DNA from: Armatimonadota bacterium
GTDB lineage: Bacteria; Armatimonadota; Zipacnadia; Zipacnadales; JABUFB01
Direction of reading: 5' to 3'
DNA length: 64,000 bases
NCBI GenBank assembly: GCA_013314775.1
Contig: JABUFB010000009.1
Coordinates: forward strand, 402,428-466,427
Shown: positions 9,720 through 19,500 of the stretch, one piece after another
Layout of the letters: each line of letters begins with the position of its first letter
Position numbering within the stretch: the stretch's first letter is position 1
Position numbers and translations under genes: made by a program
The notes under the pieces: generated by a model
Database searches by the model: none
Told to the model about the DNA's origin: nothing
What the model saw: only the letters and a program-made list of their open reading frames with translations

Positions 9720-10404
9720 GGACGACGTGTTCGCCCGTTCGGCCTAAGCAGAAGTGCTCCAAAGACGCCATCAGGCGCTTTCCCACCACGCTCTGTCGAA
9801 GCCTGCCCGGGACCAGCCCAAGCATCAGATTCGCGTCATCCGGCAGCAACGTCCTCTTCAGAAAGAGCAAGTAGAGCACGGGGGTGATTGTGATCGCCAA
9901 ACACTGGATGCGATCCCGCTGGAAAGCGTGCATCCACAGGCCCGAAAAGAGCAGTGCTATGATGCCCCCCGACGTACCCGGGGCTATCCCCGACATTGAG
10001 AGTCTGGGTGTCAGCGCGATCGTCAGCGGCAGCACGAGCACCACCGCAAAGGCGCGGGCGATAGCCGCACGGATCTCGCCCCAATGCAGCACCAAGACCG
10101 GGATGGGAACCACGTTTAGGGCCTCCAGCACGGTGTCGATCAGCATGGGATACCAGCGGTTCTCAATGGCGATCACGTGCATGCGGTAGAGTGCGAAGAC
10201 TGTGTCTAGGAAGAGGTAGATACAGAGCATGGAGAAGATGGGGCCTGGCCCGGGGTAGGCCTGGCCTGCGTACAGCGTGATCTGCGGGCGGCGGATTGCC
10301 GCGGGGCCGATGTACAGGGGAAGAAGGCCCAAGAAGAGGTAATGCTTGGACTTGGTCAACGCGACCTCCGAGGGGCCCCGGCCTGACCAAACTGGACGCT
10401 CCAC
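9703..10404 (-). pseudogene. Truncated second copy of the Wzx-type flippase (C-terminal half)
   Basis: This 233-residue frame aligns over its whole length with residues about 295-520 of the intact flippase encoded 1.6 kb upstream. Matched segments include LTKSKHYLFLGLLPLYIG against FTKCSRYYFLALVPLHIG, RRPQITLYAGQAY against GRPIITLYAGEEY, and ALYRMHVIAIENRW against SLYRQHVIALGNRW. About seven of the fourteen helices expected for a flippase are missing, so transport by this protein alone is implausible. It starts 15 bases after the ligase stop and overlaps the deacetylase start. The two copies are diverged, so this is an old duplication or the remains of a second wzx gene, possibly after recombination. 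It may still be translated. Confidence 0.7.
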
Positions 10405-10419
10405 CAGCGGATCTTCCCC

Positions 10420-11880
10420 CTATTCGCTCAGTACGAATGCGCCTGGTTGGGCAACGAGCAGCGCGTAGATGAACCAGAACATCGACATGGTCGCCTCGAA
10501 ACGGTAGATGTTGTGCAGGTAGGCGACACCTCCCCATGCGACCAAAGACGCTAACAGGCTGACGTAGAGACCGTCATCGATGTCTATACCATCGCGCGCC
10601 CGACGATAGCCGTGGTATATAGCGACCAGGATGAGCACCATAAGGCCGCCCCAGAAAGCGGCCCCAACGATGCCGAACTCAATTAGCAGGGAGAGGTAGA
10701 AGTTGTGCGTTTCCTTTCCCTCCCTGGCGACGCTCTCGAGCGAGCGTTGGGTGCGGCCCCACAGCGTCAGCTCTTCATCAGGGATGAGTGCCTCATCGAT
10801 CCTGCGCATGACCCGGTGCGCCTGATAGAAACCTATCCCGAAGGCGGGGTTCCACTCGGGCGACCTGAGAATCGCGTAGCCTATCTCCCGATACGCTGCT
10901 CGCGACTCATCCTTCTCATCGAATCGATTGAGCAGGTCCTCGCCAAGGTTTGAGGTGGACCAGGGAATATAGCCAAGCAGCCCGAGCGCTATCACAGTTT
11001 TCACCGTGGGTCGCATGCTTCTCGACAGAAGGCACAAGGGAACGCAGATCAGCAACGCAAGAGTAGCTCCTCGCTGCTGGGTGAGAGTCGTTGCGTAGAC
11101 GGTCAGGCCCAGTCCTGTGTAGGCAAGGAAGCGGCCCGACGGTGACTTCGCGTTGTGGAGCGCACGTATGAAGAGAGGCACCCACATCGCCAGATAGGGC
11201 GCCGCCTCCCAGAAATACACAAACGGTCCGGTTGCATTCCCGTCGTGAGTTGTGTAGATAGAGCTGTGGCCGGTGGTTCCCTGTCGTATCATCAGAAGCG
11301 CCTGGACGCCCAGCACTATGACGTTCGCTTGCAGGAGCTTTCTGATCCTTGTGGCGTCGAACGGGATGATCCTCGTGATGTAGTAGAAGCCCATCGGCAG
11401 GATCATCTTGTTCACGTACTGCTTGTAGTAGGTATCAAAGCAGTTGTTCTCCACAAGGCCGACGAACCCCCATATTGCAAGGCCGGTCAGAAACACGTCA
11501 GATGGCATTATCCGGAGTTCACGGCGGTCTTTGAGTGCGGAGAGGTAAGCAAAGAGGAAGACGACTGGGACGCCCGCCTGAAGCACGTTTGGGATGTAGT
11601 AACCGAAGAAGGTCGACTCACACGGCAACACGGCGAACTGCACCAACATCAGCAACAAGCCCCAGAAGGGATCGGCCAGACAGACGAGGGCGAATGCAAG
11701 CCCCGCCAGGCCGAGGAGACCATACGCGGGGTTATCCAGCAAGACCGACCAGCCAAGCACCAACGACGTTACCAGCACTGCAACGGCGATGTACAGTACC
11801 GATTTCGAACCACTCTGGAAAGCCTTCAGGCCCGCCGGAAACCCAACTGCGGTCTGTTCTGCCACCCGTCTATCCTCCAC
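10420..11880 (-). CDS. O-antigen ligase/polymerase (Wzy_C family) membrane protein
   Basis: A 486-residue protein with about eleven hydrophobic helices and a large periplasmic loop near residues 330-400. The loop contains a GIGFYQAHRV segment, and the helix that follows begins ETHNFYLSLLIEFGIVGA. The G-x-G-F and H-N-x(3-5)-E-x-G-x2-G signatures are characteristic of O-antigen ligases and Wzy polymerases. It would polymerise or attach undecaprenyl-linked repeat units at the periplasmic face of the inner membrane. It starts at GTG 11880, 100 bases downstream of the flippase gene on the same strand, consistent with an operon. Ligase and polymerase cannot be distinguished by sequence; a Wzx-dependent locus needs a polymerase, so that role is favoured. 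Confidence 0.85.
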   Translation of the reverse strand: MEDRRVAEQTAVGFPAGLKAFQSGSKSVLYIAVAVLVTSLVLGWSVLLDNPAYGLLGLAGLAFALVCLADPFWGLLLMLVQFAVLPCESTFFGYYIPNVLQAGVPVVFLFAYLSALKDRRELRIMPSDVFLTGLAIWGFVGLVENNCFDTYYKQYVNKMILPMGFYYITRIIPFDATRIRKLLQANVIVLGVQALLMIRQGTTGHSSIYTTHDGNATGPFVYFWEAAPYLAMWVPLFIRALHNAKSPSGRFLAYTGLGLTVYATTLTQQRGATLALLICVPLCLLSRSMRPTVKTVIALGLLGYIPWSTSNLGEDLLNRFDEKDESRAAYREIGYAILRSPEWNPAFGIGFYQAHRVMRRIDEALIPDEELTLWGRTQRSLESVAREGKETHNFYLSLLIEFGIVGAAFWGGLMVLILVAIYHGYRRARDGIDIDDGLYVSLLASLVAWGGVAYLHNIYRFEATMSMFWFIYALLVAQPGAFVLSE

Positions 11881-11979
11881 GGCTTAGTCTCTGCTCGGGC
11901 CCAGTGCGAAGCTCTATGGCCACCTGCTCTGACCCCAGATCCTATGTTGGCACACCCCGCATGCCGCACAGCCCCGGAC

Positions 11980-13542
11980 CTACTCCTGCCTGGGCAGGAT
12001 CTCAACTCTCGAGCTCTCATTCGAGGGTCTGACATAGAACCGGTTCAGCGCATCGAACACTCGCTTGCCTGTGTCACTGTTCCTGGCTCCTTCCGGCACC
12101 AGACTTCGAATAATGCCGATATCTTCCGTTCGGAGTTGCCCCCGAAGCATCAGCAGGTAAAGCAGGGGAGTGATGAGTATGGCCAGAGCCTGCAACCCGC
12201 TGCTCCGGAACGCACCCGACCAGATCATCGTGAAACATAGCGCCATGGCGCCGCCCGTGGCCCCGAGAAGAACCGCTTGTCTGGAATGCCTGGGCTCAAA
12301 CACACGTCTCGTCAGGAAGACCGCCACTGGCAGCACCAGAAGAGGCGCAAGGCCGCGCGCCAACGCGGCGCCCATGCTTCCCCAATAGGAGCTTAGCACC
12401 GCAATCAGAAGGGTCCCGCTCAAGGCCAGGAGAGAGTCGAGGACGAACGGGTGCCACCTGTTCCCAAGGGCGATGACGTGCTGGCGATAGAGGGAGAAGA
12501 AGGTCTGCACGAGGAGGTACATGCAAAGGACCGAGAAGACACTGCCTGCCGCTGAGTACTCTTCGCCGGCATAGAGAGTGATGATGGGCCGCCCTGCAGC
12601 CGCTAGCCCGATATGAAGAGGGACCAAGGCCAGGAAGTAGTACCTGCTGCACTTTGTGAAGCCTTCCTGGAAGGCAGTGCGCCCCCTGTGGGCGGCCTCC
12701 GAGAGCTTTGGCAGCATGGTATCCATCAGATGCGCATCGACGTGCGCAATGTACTCAATGATCTTGAACGCCACGTAGTATGTAGCGAGGCTTTGCGTCC
12801 CGCCGATGGCGCCAACCAGAACATAGTCCGCATGGGACAGAAGACCCGCCGAGATACCGGACGCGAAGTACGGCATCGAAATGCGCAAGAGAGAGCTTCC
12901 GGGGGCAAACCCCGTCCCCCTTCTGAGCCGTGGCCACAGAGATATCAGGCCCACAATGCAACCTAATGCGGGCCCAATTGCCAGGCCGATGATCGCCCCC
13001 TCAATTCCGCCCATCCAGTAGCACACTACAGAACCGACAGGGCGTATGACGTTCCTCAAGGTGCGGCTTACCGCAAACATCTTGTACTGCTGGAACGCGT
13101 TCTGGAACCACTCCAAGTGTGTGGCCATGGTCGCGAGAAAGACAGCGATTGCCAGGAGGCGGACAACATTTGCTGACACTTCATTCTTGAGCATGACCGT
13201 GGTCACGGGCTCGGCAAGCAGGTATGCCAACACGCTCAGCAGCAGCGTGCTGATCGTGACAAGGAGAAGGCCGCTGCGCAGCAGACTGCAGGCCCGTTCA
13301 TCCTCGCCCTGGGTCAGAAGCTTCGGTATCTCCCGCGCAAAGCAATCACGGAAGCCGAAGTTGCTCAGCGTATAGATGATTGCGACGAGGCTGACGCAGG
13401 CGGGCCAGGCTGACAACTCGCCCGAAGGCAGGTTGCGGGCCAGCCATGCGGATGGCAGGAGGCTAGCCAACCCAACGACGAATTGGCCAGCTACGAGGTA
13501 GCTCGTATCGCGAATGACTCGTGCGGCACGGGAGGTAACCAT
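11980..13542 (-). CDS. Polysaccharide flippase, Wzx/MATE-like (MOP superfamily)
   Basis: A 520-residue protein with the layout of a lipid-linked oligosaccharide flippase: paired bundles of hydrophobic helices from RDTSYLVAGQFVVGLASLL to ALAILITPLLYLLML and a short charged tail. The FGFRDCFAREIPKLL segment after the second helix is typical of the family. It would move undecaprenyl-diphosphate-linked repeat units to the periplasmic side for polymerisation by the adjacent ligase/polymerase. It starts at ATG 13542 behind a weak GGGGA. It is the first gene of the minus-strand assembly group, so a promoter is expected in the 750-base gap upstream, but none is convincing. Confidence 0.88.
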   Translation of the reverse strand: MVTSRAARVIRDTSYLVAGQFVVGLASLLPSAWLARNLPSGELSAWPACVSLVAIIYTLSNFGFRDCFAREIPKLLTQGEDERACSLLRSGLLLVTISTLLLSVLAYLLAEPVTTVMLKNEVSANVVRLLAIAVFLATMATHLEWFQNAFQQYKMFAVSRTLRNVIRPVGSVVCYWMGGIEGAIIGLAIGPALGCIVGLISLWPRLRRGTGFAPGSSLLRISMPYFASGISAGLLSHADYVLVGAIGGTQSLATYYVAFKIIEYIAHVDAHLMDTMLPKLSEAAHRGRTAFQEGFTKCSRYYFLALVPLHIGLAAAGRPIITLYAGEEYSAAGSVFSVLCMYLLVQTFFSLYRQHVIALGNRWHPFVLDSLLALSGTLLIAVLSSYWGSMGAALARGLAPLLVLPVAVFLTRRVFEPRHSRQAVLLGATGGAMALCFTMIWSGAFRSSGLQALAILITPLLYLLMLRGQLRTEDIGIIRSLVPEGARNSDTGKRVFDALNRFYVRPSNESSRVEILPRQE

Positions 13543-14293
13543 CTAGTCCCCACATCGTCGGCTCAGACCAAGGGAGCATCGGTCGGTCTCCCCCGTCTGG
13601 CGTGCCACCGGCAGACGAGGCCTGGCGCTAACCATGAACCGCAACCGCGCAGGATCGGGTATCACTGCAGGGCAGGTCAGCCGATCTCACTGCTTTCGCT
13701 CTTGTCCATCGTCGCTTCGGATAGCCATAGGGCCGATCTTCAGAACGAGTGCGGGGCGAGCCGAGGAACTTAGCCTACAGAACGGCGCAACATCGAGGAC
13801 CGACCGTGATAGCGACTCCTATCGCGGTGCGGAACATCTCAGCTGCAACAGGTTCCCCTGCCCCTTCTGCACTGCACCCAACGCGCCAGAAGCTCCGCAC
13901 CTCGACCGCGGTTCTGCATCTCAGGCAGTGACACCAAAACAACCGACGGTCAGGCCTGAAGTCCGGGCGGACAAGCACAAGAATGACGATAGTGGAAAGA
14001 AAGCCAGGGCAATAGTGTCGCGAAGAACCGCACCCTCAGCGGCACCTGTCAGGGCGCGGAAGCCTACGCGTGCATATTCTAGGCAATAGGATACACTCCA
14101 CGTAGACCAAAGTCAACTCAAGGATTCCCTAAGCCCAGGTGACGATTTGCTGGGGCACGCGGGGCCCACTTGCTTGCCGCCCAGACTGGGGCCGCAGCCT
14201 ATCAGCCCACCACCTGTCGACAAGCATGGCGGCAATGAGCTCCCTCAGTGACCCTCAATCCCCGATGAGAGCGTCAGCCTGGCCCAGAGAGTG
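13543..14293. other. 750-base gap, no gene recognised
   Basis: Separates the flippase-led group from the autokinase end of the export operon. Open frames here lack protein character and overlap one another on both strands. It must hold the start region of the flippase transcript and the end of the autokinase transcript, but I see neither a convincing promoter nor a hairpin followed by a T tract. Confidence 0.5.
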
Positions 14294-14983
14294 CTATTCT
14301 TCCTCTTGGTAGTAATAGCGATAGTATGAGGTCATGATTGCCGAGTCTTGGGGGTTGATGTCGTTCACGACTATGCCCGCGATATTCGCGCCCACGTCAT
14401 GAAGCGACCCGAGGGCCTGCTTCACGACCTGGGCATCGCCGCGAGCACGGGCAACGACGAGGACTCTGTCGGTCAGGGGCGCGAGAGAGAGCGTCGCCCC
14501 GAAGCCGACTGCGGGCATGGCATCGATGATGACGAATTCACTCATGTCGGCGATCTGACGAATCGCCTGGTGCAGGTGCTCGCTCAGCATGAGCTCGGAA
14601 GCTCTATCCACCTGCGTCCCTGCGGGGACCATTTTCAGCGTGTCGACTTGTGTCGGGCAGAGAACTTCATCAGCGGTCATGTTGCCGGCGCACAAGTCAG
14701 TCAGTCCGGGCCGGCCACGCAGACCGCACGCGCGGCTCAAACCCTGGAGGTTCGCGTCGGCGTCAACGGCAATGGTCTGCTTACCGGCCAAGGCCAGAAC
14801 CGTGGCAAGGTTCGCAGCAACAGTGGTCTTGCCTTCCCGGGCTTGCGCACTGGTGACGAGCACCGTCTTGAACGGCTCGCGCCCCCAGAGCCCCAGGAGG
14901 TTCGCGCGCAGAACGCGGAAGCCCTCAAGGAAGGCGGAGTTTGGAGGCGCGGGCCCCAGGAACGTGTCAGTCGTGGGTAACAT
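14294..14983 (-). CDS. Tyrosine autokinase (BY-kinase, CpsD/CapB type)
   Basis: A 229-residue P-loop ATPase lacking a membrane domain, like the separate CpsD/CapB kinases that pair with a Wzz-type activator. Walker A is SAQAREGKTTVAANLA, Walker A' is TIAVDAD, and Walker B is FVIIDAMPAVGFG. The C-terminus carries the autophosphorylated tyrosine cluster (five Tyr in SYYRYYYQEEE). Such kinases cycle between phosphorylated and unphosphorylated forms to control polymerisation and export. I place the start at ATG 14983, 6 bases after GGAGA; a TTG 15 bases further upstream is also in frame. It is the third gene of the export operon, 83 bases after the chain-length gene. Related kinases occur in exosortase-linked EPS loci. 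Confidence 0.9.
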   Translation of the reverse strand: MLPTTDTFLGPAPPNSAFLEGFRVLRANLLGLWGREPFKTVLVTSAQAREGKTTVAANLATVLALAGKQTIAVDADANLQGLSRACGLRGRPGLTDLCAGNMTADEVLCPTQVDTLKMVPAGTQVDRASELMLSEHLHQAIRQIADMSEFVIIDAMPAVGFGATLSLAPLTDRVLVVARARGDAQVVKQALGSLHDVGANIAGIVVNDINPQDSAIMTSYYRYYYQEEE

Positions 14984-15066
14984 GGAAACTCTCCGCAAAC
15001 GCCAGCGAGTCCGGCCTATGGGTTCTAACGGTGCAGGCCGCTGTTATTGGGACCATCGGGAAACCC

Positions 15067-16527
15067 TCAGCCCGTTCCCGCTTGATCTTCCTCTCGGGGC
15101 GGTCCTGTTGCGGGAGATTCCTCAATCACCTGCACGTCGCTGTGAGGAATCCCTCCCAGTACAGGGCATCCCAGCAGCCTCTCGGCGTCTTCTTCGTTCT
15201 TGAACGTCGTGTCGGTGTAGTGCAGCAGGAAGATCGCGATGATCCCGAGGCCCGCGCCACCAAACAGTGCCAGCCCAAGCCGGATTGCGAACTGCTTGAG
15301 TAGGCCCTCCTCGCGGGGAATTCGCGGCTCCGCAACCGTCTTGAGCATAAATTCCGCGTCGCGCCGAGCCCGAAGCTCAGCTTCGGCCGACCGAAGGCTC
15401 TCCTGGACTGTCAAATAGCGCTTTTGCAGGGCGGTGGCGTCAGCACTCAGCTTCTCGTACTCCACCAAGTCTGTCCGGGCGGCGGACAGACGATTCCGTA
15501 GTTCGCCCTCGCGCGCTGCAAGCAGTTCGCTGCGTGCGGCCATCTCTTGCGCGTATGTTTGCGCGGCGATTGCTGACTCCTGCACGAACGCCGATTCTTG
15601 CTGAGCAACCGCCTCTGCCTTCTCGAGGGTGGCGACGCGCTTTCTCATATCATCAATCTGGCGCTGCAACGCCAAAACGGACGGGTGATCCCGGGTGCGC
15701 CGCTCGAGCATATCGGCCAGCAGGACCTCGCGCTCCATGATCTGCTGCTTGAGATCATCAATACGTTCGACCAATGCAAAGTTGGGCGCGTTCGGGGTTC
15801 TCGAGGGCTGTGTAGCAAGCGCTTTGGATCGTTCTTTGGCCGCCGCCGTCTCCAGATTGGCGTTCTGCAACGCCATCTGCACCGCTGCAAGGGATGCTTC
15901 TATGCTTTCGGCTTCCTTGGCCGGGGCCAAGCCCCCGTGCTTCGCCTCGATCGCTTCAGCACGCGCCTGCGTTTCCTGAAGTCGTTGCGCGATCATAGGC
16001 AGGCGGCCACGCAGGCCATCGATCACGCTCTGAGCCTCTCTGATTTTCTCTTCGCGCCAGACCTCGTCCCACAACTCCATACCAGCTTTGGCTACGTCGA
16101 TGCTTGTCTGTCGCCTGGATGCCGAGCAAGAGAAGACAGCGAACCTGCTGTCTCTAATCTGCTTGGCAGTGATCGTGATTTTGTACTGGTCCTCGGCCTC
16201 CGGCGGGAGTTTGAGTTTTTTCAGGATTTCGCCCAGTGCGTCGGGATTGGAGCCCATCTGAAGCAGGTTCGGCCAGAACTCCTTTTCCTGCGCGATGACA
16301 AGCTCGTCACCCTGGGTCAGCATAGTGGGCATTGCGACAGGGTGCACGAGAACCGTCCCTTCGGCCGTGTAGGAGCGCATCCCTCCGGAAACCAGCTGGA
16401 TTCCCACCACTACCAGCCCCGCAAGAACGGCGCCGAGAATCAGGAGCCAGACGCGCTCACGGATTATGCGGTAGTACTCGATGTATTCCACGGTATTGAG
16501 CCCTTGAACGGCGTCGGTTTCGAGCAC
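15067..16527 (-). CDS. Wzz-type chain-length determinant / polysaccharide co-polymerase
   Basis: A 486-residue inner-membrane protein. The first helix (VWLLILGAVLAGLVVVGIQL, about residues 28-47) is followed by a large periplasmic region rich in coiled coil (about residues 150-390, many E/A/R/Q heptads). The second helix is AIRLGLALFGGAGLGIIAIF near residue 415, preceded by the family's Pro-rich VAEPRIPREEG. The cytoplasmic tail with EDAERLLGCPVLGGIP is typical of GNVR/Wzz proteins that contact the kinase. It sets polymer length and bridges kinase and outer-membrane exporter. The GTG start lies 3 bases after the exporter stop with little ribosome-binding site, so translation is probably coupled. 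Confidence 0.9.
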   Translation of the reverse strand: MLETDAVQGLNTVEYIEYYRIIRERVWLLILGAVLAGLVVVGIQLVSGGMRSYTAEGTVLVHPVAMPTMLTQGDELVIAQEKEFWPNLLQMGSNPDALGEILKKLKLPPEAEDQYKITITAKQIRDSRFAVFSCSASRRQTSIDVAKAGMELWDEVWREEKIREAQSVIDGLRGRLPMIAQRLQETQARAEAIEAKHGGLAPAKEAESIEASLAAVQMALQNANLETAAAKERSKALATQPSRTPNAPNFALVERIDDLKQQIMEREVLLADMLERRTRDHPSVLALQRQIDDMRKRVATLEKAEAVAQQESAFVQESAIAAQTYAQEMAARSELLAAREGELRNRLSAARTDLVEYEKLSADATALQKRYLTVQESLRSAEAELRARRDAEFMLKTVAEPRIPREEGLLKQFAIRLGLALFGGAGLGIIAIFLLHYTDTTFKNEEDAERLLGCPVLGGIPHSDVQVIEESPATGPPREEDQAGTG

Positions 16528-16530
16528 GGA

Positions 16531-19500
16531 TCAGTCATTGAAGAGCAATCGGCCAACGCCTATGTTTAGGAGCCAATCCAGAAGGTTCTGCTTCCGCTCC
16601 TTCGGTCCCGGGACGTAGATCAGGTCGCCGTCCTGCGGCGTGCCGGCGTACGACGTCGCGTCCAGCCGTGTGAGTTCCGTAATACTGTAGCGGTCTTTGA
16701 CTCGAACCGGCGCGCCCTGTTGCGCGCTGCCTGCCCTTACAGAGCCGTCTCGTGGTGCCGGGGGCTGCAGGTGCGACGGAGCACCACCGAAAGCCCGGTG
16801 GATGCTGGGCTCGCCCGCAGCTTGCTCCTCGCGACGCGTACGAGAAGGTTGGGCAGTTCGCGGTGCCGGTGTCGTCGTGGATGCGGACGCCGTCTTGTCG
16901 CCGCTGGTGCCAGATGTTTCTGGGACGGGATTCTGGCGGGCGGCGCGCACAATCCATATTCTGTCGACGCGGCTCTGACCGCTGAGCCCACCGGCGTGAG
17001 CGATCAGGTCCAAGTACGTATCACCAGGTTGCAGCGGGTACGCCCCGGGCCGTCCGACGCTACCAAAAACGAAGACACGTGCCTTGCTCAGCGGGATGAC
17101 GAGAGAGTCGCCTGCCTGTAGCTCGAGGTTCGTCGCGTAGTCTCTATTGTCGAGAAGAGCCCGCAGGTCCAAAGGTATCGTCTGCCCATCGCGCAGCAGA
17201 GTGGCAGCTTCAAGGTTCGCCGTGGGCAACGTGCCGCCTGCGATCGCAAGCGCTGCGAGCACCGTATCGGCTTGCGTGAGAAGATAACTGCCCGGTTGTT
17301 TGACCTCGCCGATAACGTGGAAATTCTCCTCTGCTTTGGGCACCACCAGCGCATCGTTGGCCAGAAGCGGCACATCTGCGTCTGCTTGCCCCCGGTTGAT
17401 CACGGCGTCAAGATCAACCGGGATGCGCTCGCTTCCCCGCATGATATACGCGCCCCGCAGGTCAGAGACAAGGTCGATGGGGCCGCCGCTCAGCACGAGA
17501 GCCTTGGAGGCTGTGACAGCACGCGTGATCGGGTGGGCACCGGGCGCTTTGACGTTCCCAATCACGTAAACTGGATCCGGATCCGCTGCTGGAACCATGA
17601 GTACGTCGTCAGCCTGCAGGGCCAAATCTTCACTCTCGCCCGCTATGACAGCACGCAGGTTCACAGGGACGCGTTCGCCATCGCGGACGATGAACGCCGC
17701 TTGCAGATCGGCTGCTTCAGCTGCCCCGCCACTCACAGTGAGAGCAGACAGCACCGTGCCGGCTTGATCAAGAGGCACGCGGCCTGGCGCCCGCACCGCA
17801 CCCGCAACCATGACCATCTCGGGAACACGAGGGGGCACTACCAGCACGTCTCGCGGTTGCAGAGAAAAGTCGGGCGCCGTTCCGTTGCGGATCGCTTTGA
17901 GGTTGATATCGTGCCGGATGCCTTCGCGCAGCACGTATGCACCCTCGAGGTCAGCGGCTTCTGTCACGCCGCCAGCCATGGCAAGGGCGGCGTTTACCGT
18001 CCCTGCTTGCTCGTGCAGCAGCATTCCAGGTTGCGGGACAGCACCGCTCACCATGATCCGGCGAGAAAACTCCTGGGCCGCGAGCATTTCCGGTGTCAAG
18101 ACTGGAACCACGAGGATGTCGTTGGCCTGCAACGCGACGTTGTCCGGCCCGCCCTCGCTACCGAGCTGTGCCAGGTTCAGAGAGATGGTCTCTTTCCCGC
18201 GGAGCACGTAAGCGTGCTCGAGGTCTGCCTGGGGGGTTGGTCCCCCGACCCAGGCCATGGCGCGCGCTACGGTGTCGCACTGCTCCGGCGCGAAGAGGCC
18301 CGGGCGCGCGACCGCGCCCGCGATAGTCACACTCTCCCGAGCTCGGCTTGCAAGGTCCGCCTCGGGTGACCTCAGGGGGACGACGATGAGGTCATCGGGC
18401 TGCAGATCAAAGTCGGCCTCCTCGCCGTGCAGTATTCTCAGGGCGTCAATGTCCACACGTGTCGCCCCTCGCAATACATACGTGCGCTCAAGATCTGCTT
18501 GGGGAGCAGGACTTGCCAAGGCTAGAGCCCGAGAGACCGAATTGCTCCAGTGGTGCGCCTGTGGACCGGGTGCAGTCACGGCCCCGGCAACGTAGACCAT
18601 AGCGTCTGCCTTGTCGGGAACGATGAGGACGTCTCCCCCGCCAACAGCGAAATCTGGCTGCGATCCCGACATGACGGCTTCCAGGTCAACCTCACTGCTC
18701 AACTCGCGGCGCAAGAGCTGGCACTGTGCAGGGTTTGCGTTGGTCGTGAAGCCACCGGCTAGCAGCACGGCTTGCCGAGCAGTGGCGGCCAGTTCGGCCG
18801 GGATCATTCCAGGGCGTGCAACTGCCCCCATTACGAGGATCGAGGCGGCCATCTGGTTCGCCGCAGTCATTGTCGGCACGACCAGCAGGTCGCTGGGTTT
18901 GAGGGGGAAGTCTTCTCCACCGGCCAGGATCGCCGGGATATCCACATCGATACGCGTTCCATCTCTCAGCACATAGCCACGTTTGCCGTCGGCAGTGGGA
19001 AGCAGACCTCCGGCCAGTGTCACCGCTTTGGCCACCGAGTCGGCCATATTTGCCGGTTGCGCCGACGCTTGCCTCACCGCGCCGACGATGACCACCGGAA
19101 GCTGGCTTATCTGTGGCACCACCAACATATCCCCGGGCCGAAGTTCGGGATCCGGGCCGCTGCCACTGATCGCTGCCTCGCCGTCCACGCTGATGCGATC
19201 GCTGCCGCGCAGGATATACGCTGCCGACAGGTCCGCATTAGGCGCTGGGCCGCCGGCGTAGATGATTGCGCGTGACACGGTGCGCGCCTGAGAGAGGGGC
19301 GCCGGCCGCGGCTGCATAACGGCGCCGGTGACTGCTGCCTGGCGCGCCATCGCGCGTTCCATCGTCAGAATCGGCACCACCAGCAGATCCCCCGCCTGCA
19401 GTGGTACATCCTCGGCCTCACCGTTCATGATTGCCCCAAGATCGACGTATACCAGTTGCTCTCCCCTGAGAATGTAGGAGCCTTCCAGGTCGGCATTCGG

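Noticed and set aside
17272..18369. A 365-codon plus-strand frame within the exporter gene
   Set aside because: Antisense to the SLBB repeats; its own apparent periodicity only mirrors the real repeats.
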